Of a stretch of 64,000 nucleotides of DNA, positions 10,986 to 22,430 are shown piece by piece. The notes beneath the pieces were generated by a model. The model was given only the letters and a program-made list of their open reading frames with translations. It ran no database searches and was not told where the DNA came from. Position numbers and translations under genes: made by a program. The DNA comes from Locusta migratoria (taxonomy: Eukaryota; Arthropoda; Insecta; Orthoptera; Acrididae). The stretch covers positions 786,637,390-786,701,389 of the forward strand of contig CM048745.1 of NCBI GenBank assembly GCA_026315105.1, given 5' to 3'. The number at the start of each line of letters is the position of its first letter. The first letter of the stretch is position 1.

Positions 10986-11124
10986 AGGCGCGGCCTTATA
11001 CGCGCGGCCTTATACGCGGCGGCACTGCGCATGCGGGTCACACATGTTGGTCGGCGGCAGACATGTACACTTACAAGCGCGCATCTCAGTGCTGTAAGCT
11101 ATCAGATATTGAATTCGCCTACCG

Positions 11125-12176
11125 ATATACATCTACGTATACATGGTACACTCTGCAAATCACATATGGGTGCCTGGCAGACTATTCATCGCACCACCTG
11201 TATACTGTTCATCTCCTATTCCAATCTAAAATAGCGCGTGGGATGTAAGATCATCTGAATCTCTCCGTTCGAACTCTGATCTCTCGTATTTTATTCTGAT
11301 GATCATTTCTACCTATCTAGGTGTCAGTCAACAATATATTTTCGCATTCGGAGGAGAACTTTGGTGACTGCAGTTTCGTAAGTAGTCCAGGCTGCAGCGA
11401 TAAGCGCCGTTGTTGTAATGATTCCCATCCCAGATCCTGTATCATTTTTGTGACGCTGTCTCTCCTGTATCGTGACAATATAAAACGAGCTGCCCTTCTT
11501 TGGACTCTTTCGATGGCTTCCGTAAAATACACTTGATTAGGGTCCCACATTGGGCAGTAGTACTCCACATGAGCACGGACACGCGTATTGTATGCAGTCT
11601 CTTTAGTACTTGTAACATCTTTCAATCTTTCATTGGCGTTCTGCCAATAAAACGCAGTTTCTGTTACGTCTTTCCTACGACATCTACGTGTTATTTCCAC
11701 TTTAAGTCTGATGTAATTTCTAGGTATTTAGTGAAGTTTACGGCCTTTTCATTTGATTGATTTATCTTATAAACAATGTTTAACGGACTTCATTTTCGTA
11801 CTCATGTGGATGTCCTCACACTTCCCGTTATTTAGAGTCAATTGCCAATTTTTACACTATACTGATATAATACTTAGACCGTTTTTTAGCTGATCTTCAG
11901 ATGACTTTAATAGACGAAAAATGACGGCGTCATCTGCAAACAACCTAAGAGAGCTGCTCAGATTTTCTCCTAAATCGTTTATGTAGATAAGGGAAAGCAG
12001 AGGACCAATAACACTACCCTGTGGAACGTCGGGTATCATCTGTTTTAGTCAGTGCCTTACCATCAATTACTACAAATTGTGTCCTCTCTGACAGGTAATC
12101 CCGTATCCAGTCACAATTCTGGGACGATTTCCATAACCATCAAAAGCCGTTTGTGAGGTACGGTGTGAAAAGCCTA
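11125..12176 (-). mobile_element. CR1/jockey-like LINE, RT and C-terminal part
   Basis: On the minus strand, 12039-11857 holds VPQGSVIGPLLSLIYINDL and an intact palm motif C, FADDAVIF. Sequence continues to a C-terminal block at 11700-11317 with HVEYYCPMWDPNQV, AIERVQRRAARFILSRY, IQDLGWESLQQRR and SSECENIL, then the 3' tail ending near TACATCTACGTATACATGG on the plus strand. The two frames are separated by a frameshift-prone middle with stops. 5'-truncated at about 12176. Same subfamily as 18.52-19.0 kb. Confidence 0.88.
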
Positions 12177-12800
12177 CGTTCGGCGGCAGCAGCACTGTGA
12201 CTACGTCTCTGCAATTTCATTTCACTTACAGCCGGGTTCCAAGTCTTATCTAAATTAAAACTATTGTCTCTATTGAAAATTCCTGGCAGATTAAAATTGC
12301 GTGCCGGAACCGGGACTCGAACCTGAGACCTTTGGAAAGTAGGAGGCGAGGGACTGGCGGAAGTAAAGTTGTGAGGCGGCATCGTGAGTCGTGTCGGGGT
12401 AGCTCAGTGACAGAGCGCTTGCCCACGAAAGGCAAAGGTCCCAGGTTCGAGTCCCGGTTCCGGCACACAATTTTAATCTGCCAGGAAGTTTCATATCAGC
12501 GCACACTCCGCTGTAGAGTGAAAGATTCATTCTATTGTCTCTCTTTATTAAGTTTTCTGATAATCTAATTTCTATTGCTGCCTTAAAAATGGAATCCCAG
12601 TAGGTAGAGGTCGGTCTACAAATTCTCAAGTCACTGTAGTTCATAAAGTGATCCTTACTGATACAATGTCACAGCTGACTTGTCTGGTTGCAACAGACGT
12701 GTGTATCTTGCGACTCACCCTGAAGATGGCCGGACGTTACTCGGCCGAAATATTGGAATAACCTGTATTCGCGCGGCTGCACGCCCGAAATTTATTGGAT
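12177..12800 (-). mobile_element. Penelope-like element fragment with adjoining pLTR-like sequence
   Basis: The minus strand carries STYWDSIFKAAIEIRLSENL and LIKRDN at about 12610-12530, continuing after a repeat insertion as NRDNSFNLDKTWNPAVSEMK at about 12280-12220. This is the region after the GIY-YIG endonuclease of Penelope-like retroelements (compare SFWDNVIKEATEVKIADNSL at 50.97 kb). On its upstream side a plus-strand hairpin (12720-12750) followed by GAAATATTGG looks like an inverted pLTR piece. Reverse transcriptase is absent. Split by repeat B at 12272-12531. Confidence 0.7.
12272..12531 (+). repeat. tRNA-derived palindromic repeat B, copy 1 (TSD)
   Basis: Flanked by an 11-bp target-site duplication CTATTGTCTCT (12261-12271 and 12532-12542). 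The first ~60 bp are an inverted copy of the tRNA 3' half (TAAAATTGCGTGCCGGAACC). The rest is the plus-oriented unit with A box GTAGCTCAGTGACAGAGCGC, B box CAGGTTCGAGTCCCGGTTCC and tail AATCTGCCAGGAAGTTTCAT. The two halves can pair over about 50 bp. Variable-length TSDs imply retroposition. Confidence 0.85.
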
Positions 12801-13689
12801 TACCCAATACGCTGCGAAAATCTGAAAACGCACATACTAAAGAAGTGTTCTCAGCTTCCATGGAAAAAATTTAATCATCCTCGGTGTGAAAAAAAAGTAT
12901 ACAGCTACAGGGAGATTTCGTCGAGAAGTGACAAAAGTTTGAAAGTTTGCGTGTCATTAGTTTTTGAGGAAAAATCGGAGGTGTTGTAAGTTAAATGCAC
13001 CTCGAATGAACACCTAACATTGACATAATATATACCTATTAGTGATAACAGCTGCATACGTTCGAGAAACAGGTTCGTAAAGCATCTTTATAGGTTAAAA
13101 CAGAATGTTAGCCTTACCTTTACCATAACTTCCGCCCACTACGTCAACGATGTTGGTCCATACTCTCTGTTCTAAACTCTTTGTAACGGTTCAGTAATGG
13201 TAAGACATGGCGATTTTGCTGGTCAGGGAAGATGTTTTATAATCTTGCGACGCTGTACAAAGCACATCTGATCCTTTCTGTCTGTGTCTATGGATGCATT
13301 ACCATTTTAGAATGTGCCATCGTTTATTAGTAATACGTTACTAAAAGTTTGCTGTCGAGAATGGGGACATATTCATTCACAGTTATCCGACTACGGAGGG
13401 GACTAAGAGAAGAATGGTGAGATATAGATGTCCATACCAGGATGGAATCACTCCTTGCCTGACTGTGGAAAGCAGGCATGCTGTATCGTAAGCTTCTTTT
13501 GAATTTTCCGACACACCTAAACTCGGTTGTTTGTAGGAATCAATCTAGACGATGACACATCGGACCATAGGGCGCACCTCCAGTTATCAACTGTCAAGAT
13601 TTTATGATCGTAGGACCACTTCCTTCGCAGCAACAGCCGTTATTGAGGGTTGGAAAGTACAGTCCTACTATGAGTATTAAACTCCAGCC
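12801..13689. other. No gene recognised
   Basis: AT-rich, only reading frames of 60-70 codons. The stretch just before 13690 may be an unrecognised 5' part of the following LINE. Confidence 0.35.
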
Positions 13690-15004
13690 ATACTGATTTA
13701 ATCGAAACTGTACATAAGTGACAGCCCTAAGAACATAAATGATGCAGTAGCTGGTATGAATGCAGACCTTTGCTCTGTTTCACGATGGGCACAAATCATA
13801 AGTCTTAAGTTAAACCCCAATAAATCTCAGGTCATCTTCATATCTCACCCAAAGCTTATCAGCCGGTCAGACAGTCCTTGGAATACACGTCAATGGTACC
13901 CAATTAACATGTCAAAAGATAGTGGAAGGTCTTGGGATAATCTTGGCTGAACACCTAAACTGGAAAGAACAAACAGTTGTAGCGTGCAGGAAATCGCTGT
14001 CATCCCTATATTCAATCCAAAACTGTAGAAAAATATTTCCAACCCAAATTAAACAAAAATTAGTCCAAACACTTGTCTTGCTAAATCTTTAGTACTGCGA
14101 TGTAGTTCAACACGTCACAAAAAGTGAAAATTCGAGACCTTTAGATTACTTTAGGTATGTGTGCAATATTCCGGTTGTACGATCATATCAGTACCTCATA
14201 TACCCAGCTAAGTTGGATGCGCCCACATAAGTGGCGCGATTTTCAAACGCTGTGCTTACTTCATCGATTTATCAGCCACCAGTGCCCCCAAAACTTCTCA
14301 CATTAAACAGCTATCATCATTCCACAACCACAATACCAGATCTGATACGTCTAGCATCTTGGCTGTATCTTCACACAACACTAAATCTTTCTCTGTGTCG
14401 TACTCCATTTTAACCATACGACTATGAAACACACTGCCATGCGATCTACGTCTTACACTAAACCACTCGACATTCAAGAGGAAACACAAAATTCACATAT
14501 TAACGACGGCTTAGCCTCCATTGTTACCCTGCTCTTAGTTCTTTCTCTCCATCACAGCTTTGAATCTTACCATTCTGTCTTCCTCTAACAAATCTACCTC
14601 CTGTAAACATCTCTCTCACCACATTCTATCGTCTTATGTCTCTGTTTGATGTGAATAACTCACAAACTGTAACATAACGAGGCAATTCCTAAATTGTAAT
14701 AGGCCTGATGTTCACAATATGAAATATGCTTACTGTACTTTGCAAAGTCATTATTATAATTATTATTGTCACCATTATTGTTATTATAATAATTTTTGAT
14801 TCTTATAAATTATCTAAGTATTATTGTTACAATTATACTATATTAATAATCTGTATTTTTTTAAAATTTTAATACTTGTATTATACATTGTCTGTCTGTA
14901 ATGTACTAAACAAATTGTTCACCTTCAGTAAGCCTGGTTAGATGTAAGAGAGGGCCTGAAGGCCCTAATCTTGCAAGGTAAAATGAATGCATAAATAAAT
15001 AAAT
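13690..15004 (+). mobile_element. LINE C-terminal RT part with long 3' UTR and (AATA)n tail
   Basis: A 64-codon frame at 13756-13950 holds the post-palm block NADLCSVSRWAQIISLKLNP then NKSQVIFIS, typical of CR1/jockey-group RTs. Decayed continuation runs through about 14490. The 3' UTR ends with GAGAGGGCCTGAAGGCCCTA, containing a perfect GGGCCTGAAGGCCC hairpin, and a tetranucleotide tail at 14989-15004. I remember this 3' hairpin from insect CR1-type LINEs but cannot verify it. Multiple stops and frameshifts; inactive. Different family from the GTAGATG-tailed LINEs here. Confidence 0.7.
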
Positions 15005-16035
15005 ATTACTGAAGTGAATATCGAGTTTTGCATTGGCTGTTGGCATGGTGGTTTGATGTTGCCTGGCCACGATCGTTCGTAATGCAGGTCTATCGTGTGT
15101 TTCGCGTATTCTTCGTCTTCACCTGTGATGCTTTGCTTCTTTTGTACGCGCTGTCGTTACCGACGATACTGTCGCCAGTGACACGTTAAACAGGGCAGTC
15201 GTTCCTGTCAAATATGCTACTACTACCAGCGCACGGTCGAGTTTGCGTCTTTGGAAGTCTGTGAGAAGACGCGCTTCGCCGATTACTTGCGTTGGTTGCT
15301 GCAGAACATTACGAATATTGTAAGGTAACGTCCAAGACTTCTTGCATTAGGTTTGCACGGCGATCGTGTCTTACAAGAGAGTTTACGGTCTCGGTAATTC
15401 AGTATGTAATGATACTTCGCATGTTATTAGGATACATGAAAGGTGTCCACTCACTCAAGTTTTAAAGCGCACTACCCCTAAAATACCGAGACAAAGGGCT
15501 CTAAAGTTTTAAACATAGCATTTAAGTACCGTAAATTCCCCTAACTATGGTCCTTAAGCACGGTCCAAATTGGTTTCGAAGACCCTACACAGAAGCGTTT
15601 AGTGAGAGCCAAGCGCTACCATCGCTCTCGAAACACTGCGAAAGTCTGCCGTCCACTGGCAGGATGATTAACTGCAAGGTCGCGAACAGTAAAGCATCGC
15701 AGCAGTCATAGCGATAACGTGAAGAGGCTCATTTACAATGTAGTCAACCAACTTTCTTTCGTACTGAGAGCAAGGTAGAAGATAGCTCTTTTGAATTTTC
15801 TTTATCTGTCTTTGAATATATTTAAGGTATATTATCTTTAGCTTGGTGCTTATCTGCTGGCGTTATAGGGTAAGGTGGTACAATTTCGATCATTTCGTAG
15901 AAATGTCATTGTAACTGGAAATATATTGCGAAAATAAATAATTTTAAATATTTCACTTGTTCCCGGATGTTTAATGATTATATAACACAAATATTAGAGA
16001 GTTACAATTGTTGGTATAAACACTAGTAAAGGTTA
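15005..16035. other. No gene or recognised repeat
   Basis: No reading frame of note and no element termini. Moderately AT-rich. Confidence 0.4.
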
Positions 16036-16506
16036 AATGTTCAAATGTTTGTTAAGCTTAAGGGACTTAACTACGGGGTCATCAGTCCCTAAACTTACAA
16101 ACTACTTATGAACTAGAAAGGAACATCCCTTAAGCTGTGGCTAAGCCATGTCTCCACCATATCCTTTCTTCCGGGAGTGCTAGACTTGCGTGTTTGCTGG
16201 AGAGCTTCTGTGAAGTTTGGAAAGTAGGAGGCGAGGTACTGGCGGAAGTAGAGTTGTGAGGCGGCATCGTGAGTCATGTCGGGATAGCACAGTCGGTAGT
16301 GCGCTTGCCCGCGAAAGGCAAAGGTCCCAGGTTCGAGTCCCGGTTCCGGCACACAATTTTAATCTGCCAGGAAGTTTCATACTTATGAACTACCTACAAC
16401 TAAGGACGGCACAAATATCCATGCCCGAGGGGGGATTCGAACCCCCACCGTAGTGGCCGTTCAGACCGTGACTGAAGCGCCTCAGTTCCCTCGGCCACCA
16501 CGGCCG
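16036..16506 (-). repeat. SINE A, copy split by repeat B
   Basis: Minus strand. The 3' half is at 16036-16115 (TTCAAATGTTTG end, GGGACTTAACTACGGGGTCA) and the tRNA-like head at 16381-16506 (GGGGGATTCGAACCCCC as B-box complement, CGGCCACCACGGCCGG at the 5' end). The interruption is repeat B with a 12-bp TSD, so the two halves join at ACTTATGAACTA. The unsplit length is about 195 bp, matching other copies. Confidence 0.9.
16116..16380 (+). repeat. tRNA-derived repeat B, copy 2 inside SINE A (TSD)
   Basis: Flanked by ACTTATGAACTA (16104-16115 and 16381-16392). It starts with the ~150-bp non-tRNA part (GGCTAAGCCATGTCTCCACC, GAAGTTTGGAAAGTAGGAGG), then the tRNA-like unit GTCGGGATAGCACAGTCGGT to CGAGTCCCGGTTCCGGCAC, and ends AATCTGCCAGGAAGTTTCAT. 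This copy lacks the inverted first half. An insertion inside a SINE proves B was active after SINE A spread. Confidence 0.92.
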
Positions 16507-17020
16507 GAAGTAAAGGTTACACAATTGAGAAAAATAGATCGAAAATGTACCCCACTAGGTACAATTATGATTACTTCCTCGTACAATTTTGATAATGGGC
16601 ACCTTCCACATAGAAAGCACTTTTTCCTTAAGGCACCAATGCACACTTCGTGGTAGCAAACATTGCATATTTATCAGCGAATCCAATCACCCTTAACCAG
16701 AAAATGTATAAGAGCGCGTTGGACTAAGTAGCTTCACTTACCTCTTAAAAGGAAAAACATTATATCTCCGTAACACAAAGTGGTGTATTCTTGGAAAAGT
16801 CAGGAGGGGCTGTAGAAAACTGCTACACTACAACGCCACACAACGAGACACCATGAAATTGACAAATGGCGCGAAAACTTACGTTGATCGGAATTGAACC
16901 CATATCGAATTTGTACCACCTTACCCTACTTGAGAAATGTGGAATAAATTAAAAACGGGACAATTTGAGCAAAACTATGGTCCACTTTCCAGGACGGTGT
17001 TTAATTTTCAGATTCCCTAT
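16507..17020. other. No gene recognised
   Basis: No element ends or coding blocks seen; possibly the decayed upstream part of the coding-like block that follows. Confidence 0.35.
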
Positions 17021-17426
17021 AGGAAGGCGACCAGTAGTGGTGATGTGGATACAGCATCGTTTGTATCAGATGACGATGGTACGTTTTATTTGAACACATA
17101 AGAAACTGGCGACGGTGTTATGAAGTTTGTTGATGCGACAGTAGTGCTCGTGCCTCAGATGGGTGATGATGTCTCAATTCAGAATGAGGGCGGCGGGGAG
17201 GTGGGAATACTGGTGTGGTGGTGGTGTGAAAATGCAAAAATCATGCACCACAGTTAGCTGTATGGAGAGAAGTGGGAATTTTTGCAAATGGCGAACTGTA
17301 ATGTATATTTTAACATTTCAAATGTCAGATATTGTATGTAAAATTAATGTGACAGTGACGGTCTCTTGCAAAAGGGATTTGTACAGTATCCCAGAGCTAA
17401 AAGACAAGAGGGGTTTAAAGGGATAG
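17021..17426 (+). pseudogene. Unrecognised degenerate coding block, possibly a transposase C-terminus
   Basis: From 17021 one frame reads RKATSSGDVDTASFVSDDDG, a stop, then DGVMKFVDATVVLVPQMGDD. A second frame continues from about 17240 with CMERSGNFCKWRTVMYILTF and SDIVCKINVTVTVSCKRDLY to a stop at 17424-17426. An acidic serine-rich stretch before a VxVPxxGDxV-like turn and a DIVCKIN-type block is reminiscent of the tail of pogo-like transposases, but this is from memory and weak. At least one stop and one frameshift. No start or promoter can be proposed. Confidence 0.3.
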
Positions 17427-18519
17427 ATTGTTTTACTTATAACATTGTGCCAGCTTTTGTAGGAGACTTCTGAGAAGGTGTTACTGTGACTTCAATTTTC
17501 ATTAAAATACATTGCACATCATCATGAGTGTAAATAGTAGTGAAATAAAAAGTTAAAGTAACGGCATCATTGATCGAGCATATAAAAATCATAGTGGACT
17601 ATAGTTGGCCACTTGGCATACAAGAATGTACCACTTTTTGTCATGAAGTTTCGCCTACTCATTAACAGTGTTGAATCCAACTCTCACAATAAATTAATTT
17701 CTTACATAAACTACTATCTGTACAAAAATATTGTGGATTTCGGAAATTATACAGTAATGTTACGCATTAAAACATGTCAAAAGTGGCATATAGTTGTGGT
17801 AAGTTACGGTAACTTATCTGCTAGTTAATTAGACGTGTCTTGCAGCGTGCTGAAATAGATCATTACGTTGCGTGCTGGTTTGGCCTGTTGAAGATTACGG
17901 TTCAATCCTACTTGTGTGAGAAGTTTCATATATAGTATTTGTTTTAAAAATCATAACAATTTTTAAATACATTTCATTATAATTAAATGACCACTGGAGC
18001 TGCATTTATTATATTTGTAATCGATGGTGTTGTCGGTTTCAAGCTATACTCATTTTCAAACGATACCTGTAAAAAACCGTTATCAATGCATAAATCTCTA
18101 TAAATTATATATGTGTAATATTAGGCCTTATTATAGCTTATACGTACGCAATATGGCGGTAAATATTACTTATTAATTACGTACTGTTGTATATTAACAG
18201 TTGCATCACGAAGAAGTTCATTGTATTAATGAAATGACGGTTGCAACTAATTAAGAATTACATTACGATATTTTTTAAATGGGGTACTTCAATATGCAAT
18301 TTATAGTTAGTGTAGGTAAATTAAAGTGTTATGCAATGCACTCATTATAATTTTATTACAAAATCACGCGATATTGTAAGCTGTGGAAAGATTATAAATA
18401 TTCGCTGTAAATTCTAGGAAGAAGTTTGTTCATGGAAAAGCAGAGTATTGCTGTTGCTCACGAATTTTTAAAACTGATTATAATAATAATTTTCGTAGAT
18501 AGGATCGAACGCCGATTTT
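17427..18519. other. No gene; AT-rich
   Basis: Low-complexity AT-rich DNA. A weak tRNA-like GGTTCAATCC occurs near 17889 without a supporting structure. Confidence 0.4.
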
Positions 18520-18998
18520 CTACATGAAACTGGAAAGAACACGTAGGTAATGTCGTAGGATAATGGCGTTTTATTGGCAGAACACTTAACAGATGCAACA
18601 GAACTACTAAAGAGACTGCATTCACCATGCTTGTCCGTCCTCATTTGGGAGTATTGCTACCCAGTGTGGGATCCTTATCAAGTGGGTTTTCCGAAAGCTA
18701 TCGAAACAGTCCAAAGAAGGGCCGCCCGTTTTGTACTGTCACGATACAGGGGAGACAGCGTTACGGAAATGATACAGGATCTGGGATGGGAATCATTACA
18801 ACTGCGGCGTGGTCAACTTAGGGAACTCCAATTGCCAACATTCTCCTCCGAATGCGAGAATAGAGATTCAGATGTTCTTTCTTCCCGCGCGCTATTCTTA
18901 GAATTGAATGGTAGATGAACACTATAAAGGTGGTTCGATGAATCCTCTGCCAGGCATTTAAATATGATTTGCAGAGTATCCCATGTAAATGTAGATGT
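18520..18998 (+). mobile_element. CR1/jockey-like LINE, 3' fragment
   Basis: Two overlapping frames hold the C-terminal RT region: LVRPHLGVLLPSVGSL with a frameshift relative to LEYCYPVWDPYQVGF, then AIETVQRRAARFVLSRYRGD, VTEMIQDLGWESLQ and SSECENR. The 3' end has the family tail CTGCCAGGCATTTAAATATG and GATTTGCAGAGTATCCCATG. Severely 5'-truncated; same subfamily as 11.1-12.2 kb. Confidence 0.88.
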
Positions 18999-20091
18999 TA
19001 GATAGTCATGCACATGCTACTGGCTGAGCAATTCACCACGCTGCTATACATAATTCATTGACTAGTATGTAACATATACGTCTGTGGTGTGGTTTAAATT
19101 TTAAAGCGCTTTTTCTTGAAAATTTACGGACATTGAGCTTTAAAACTTCAATGCACAGCCACTCTTGTCGTATACTACGAACACGCGAAGTCCAATCCCA
19201 AACTGAATTTCCGACCGGACGGTCTCCTTCTTGGTGTTAACTCTCACTGAATGGTACCGACTTACAACATATAATACACTGCTTGGTGTCCATGTCATTT
19301 GGCAAAGTCCTGTAACTCTTATCCAAGGCAACCGTCAAACAAGATGAAAATTTGACATCACCTTTCACCAGACTGATTATAGTGATACTGCATTGCGTTA
19401 TAATCGACTTGGAAACGATGACCGATGAGAATAATCAGGTGCCACCCAACTTACTTACTTAAGGGGAACGTCTCTCAACGGAGAGCATTTTTAACTTTAC
19501 CTTCAGCTTCACAGTACGACAGAAAACTTAGAAATTTTACTCTTAATTATGGTTATTTGTCACAGCATTATTGAGAAAATCATTGAGATATTTATTACAA
19601 ACATCAAAGAAAGTTTGCATCACATTTATATCCCAGAATCACAATCCTCCTGGACCTAAGTTGATCCGAAAATCTTTTTCCTTCGAACTTTCACAAAATG
19701 TAAACAAACTTACGTATAGCCACATTTGAACATATCCAACTCGACAGATACGACACCATCTACAATGGTCAAAACAATTAGAGGATCAGCTGAGTTATTT
19801 AGGTTATGAAGTATTTTCATAAGCGAAATGAATTAAAATTGTTCGACACCTTGCGTCGATGCTACGGTGTGGTGACAACAATATTACGCCAACCGACGTA
19901 ATGATAATACCAGAAAGTTGCTTCAGGGTAGGTTGGTGTTGACTCATGTGTGCTCTACTAGACGAATTACAAAGGCAGTTGGGTTCAGATAGAGTAGTGA
20001 CGAGGTAATACAATACAGAAACAGCGTGACTAGCCGAAAGCTATGGCATGGAGAGCCATGGAAAGGATGTAAGCGGGACGGACAGAGAGGG
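18999..20091. other. No gene recognised
   Basis: Short frames only. The last ~150 bp (19940-20091) may hold a decayed 5' part of the Tc1-like element that follows. Confidence 0.35.
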
Positions 20092-21660
20092 AGGAGGCTC
20101 CATCTCTTGGAGTGTCTCAAAGTGTAATTACCAGGACCTGGATGCGATTTCAGACAACAGGAATCGTTAAAAGAAGGCAAGGCCAAGGTCGTCCACGGGT
20201 AACATCAGCAAGAGATGACCGTTATCTCCTGTTAAAAGCCCGTCGCGACAGGAGGCAGAACGCAACTTGTAGGATGACTGGCACATGGCGATAGGTATTG
20301 AGTTCATAAGAAATTTCATAGCTTGTAGATCACGTCATAGGTGGAATGGATGGGAAGAGATAATATATGGAGTTACATATCGGATTCCCGCGAAAAACAA
20401 ATTGCGCCAATACTGCCTCCACTTCTGTATGAGATCCCTCTATGATTTTGTAATTATAAATATTAAACTATTGTATAGAATTTAACGTGATTTTGTGTAA
20501 TTAATGTGTTCACATGAAGCTTTAATATGGTATGTTTCATTTTTGAAATTAACCTCTAGTTAACAAAAACACTTGAATGTAGAGGTTCTAGAAAGAGCTT
20601 TTCGCGCCAAAATTGGTGGTATGCGAAACCAGCACTGCTCAGTCCAGCACCGACGGCTCTCGCGTGAACAGCTATGACAATCGCGCACTTAATATAGTCT
20701 GTCAGGCAGCTCAAACTTTATATTTTCCAACTATTAGGATTGAAGCATATTAGGATCATGGACAGTACTACATATGTCGCATGTTGTTTCTCGACATATA
20801 AATAAATATTATGAAACAACTGGCATCCCTTATTATTTGAAAAGTAGCCACAGTTTTGAATGTTCCACAGCACTTCACATCAAGATATAAGGATCAACGA
20901 CCTGTGCTGCTTCTGCATGGGGACAACAACGGAAAAGAAGAAGCCAGGTTAGTTTAAAGAAACTTTAACTACACGCACTGATAATGCATGTAGTTCTACG
21001 GCCCTCACGTACAGTGCTACGTAATTAAATCTTGCAACATTAGCATGAGTGTGATGGTAACAACACCGAGGGAAACTGTTAAGAGATATAACTTAAAAAT
21101 AAAAAAAACTTTCCAGTTACTTTCATCAGACTCTCTATCCACCTTTAATCTCGGACCTGCCGTTAACTCTAAGCAGCATCAGGACCCGCAATATGAACAC
21201 ATAAGATCGAAATCGCCTTCTGGAATGTGACTCTGACACCATTTAATTCGCAGAAACTAGGCGGAGAAATATCAGGATTAGAGTCACAACGAACGGCGCA
21301 GAGTTCTTTTCACAAATGAGTCAAGATTTTGTGTTCAGCCAGACAATCGTCGTTCTCTCATCTGGAAAGAACGTGGAACTTTGAACAATCCTGATTATGT
21401 CCACCTGGTGGTGGACGAATGGTAGGGACAGGAGTTAGTATTGACGGACGTACGGACCTATATGTCGTTTAGAAGGGCGTGTTGACTGATCACAAGTATA
21501 GAGATGAGATCCCTCGAGGTTGTAGCCTGCGGTGGACGATAACCCTCAAGAGCTGATTGATAACTTCATACTCTCCATGACACGCATGCGTTAATGTGTA
21601 CTGACCGTCCGAGGTGACCACACACTGTACTAGACGGCAACAAGAATGACGTTTTCACTA
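20092..21660 (+). mobile_element. Tc1-like transposon, transposase split in two
   Basis: At 20092-20290 the frame reads SLGVSQSVITRTWMRFQTTG, then GRPRVTSARDDRYLL and ARRDRRQNAT: the paired helix-turn-helix DNA-binding domain of Tc1-family transposases. The catalytic segment follows only at about 21270-21520 with a FTNESRF-like motif (D of DESRF lost) and RSLIWKERGT. About 950 bp of unrelated sequence lies between, containing no recognised element. Stops and shifts throughout; the TIRs were not found. The cut-and-paste function is dead. Confidence 0.7.
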
Positions 21661-21681
21661 TTAAGGTTCTTCGCTTTAAGT

Positions 21682-21925
21682 GGAAGGAAGGAAGCTTGGA
21701 GTTTAACGACAGCGTGGTCATTAGAGACGGAGCTTACGCTCGGAGTGTTTGTGTAAAGATACGGAAGGAAATCGGCCGTGCCCTTTCAAAGGAACCATCT
21801 CGGCATTTGCCTGGAGTGATTCAGGGAAATCACGGAAATCCTAAATGTGGATGGCCGGAGGTGTGTTTGAACCACCATCCTTCCGAATGCGAGTCCAGTG
21901 TGTTACCACTGCGGTCGCTTTAAGT
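21682..21925 (-). repeat. tRNA-derived SINE (family D)
   Basis: The minus strand has a tRNA-like head from AGCGACCGCAGTGGTAACAC through GGATGGTGGTTCAAACACAC (B box), then CATTTAGGATTTCCGTGATT and CTTTGAAAGGGCACGGCCGA. I recall this SINE as common in Orthoptera. It makes a misleading 75-codon plus-strand frame. No TSD identified. Confidence 0.65.
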
Positions 21926-22254
21926 AATCGCCATGTAAACCTCAAGTTAACAGCTGTGACAGCAAAAAATCTTACTGTGTCACAAATTACTACTGTAACC
22001 AATATCTGAATGAAATACATTGTAAATGTATACTGCGTATGATATATCACATGATCTCCCAATTGTTGACAGCAGTGCATATACGTAGGCCTATTTCTAC
22101 GCGACGATGTCGTATGGTTCAATTCTTCAGCACAGGTGCGCTAATATCATTTGACGTCGTGAGGGAATTCCATTGACGAGCATAAGAAGACATTTAAAGT
22201 AATGGTGCTAAATTTGTAAGAGCGCCTTCTGGGAATTTGGATGAGGGTGGGAGA
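21926..22254. other. No gene recognised
   Basis: No repeat ends or coding motifs seen. Confidence 0.4.
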
Positions 22255-22345
22255 CGTACGCGTGTAGCTAAGTGGTTTAGGCGAGTGTTTGGTCAAAGCG
22301 TTCAACACAGGTTCGAATCCCGTTCCGCACAAATTTTCAGTTCCA
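22255..22345 (+). repeat. tRNA-like relic (family E-like)
   Basis: Has an A-box-like GTGTAGCTAAGTGGTTTAGG and a B box CAGGTTCGAATCCCG (22310-22324), followed by CGCACAAATTTTCAG like the E copies. The 5' and 3' acceptor arms do not pair, so it is not a functional tRNA gene. Confidence 0.55.
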
Positions 22346-22430
22346 ACTCAATTATTTCGATGTGATAGTGGAGCCAAATTCAATCATTTCATATGTCTCC
22401 CCTCAAGTATCTTTATTCTATACTACCTGA

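Larger units (their letters stand above)
8863..11000 (+). repeat. 737-bp tandem repeat, copy 2, split by a LINE
   Basis: The unit continues from 8863 to 9141, is interrupted by a minus-strand LINE at 9142-10396, and resumes at 10397 (AATATGGCAACATTC) exactly where copy 1 reads through (8401-8420). After AGGACTTTC (about 10753-10761) it has about 190 bp absent from copy 1, ending in a complete pLTR-like hairpin at 10925-10955. Either copy 1 lost this part or copy 2 gained it. Confidence 0.75.
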
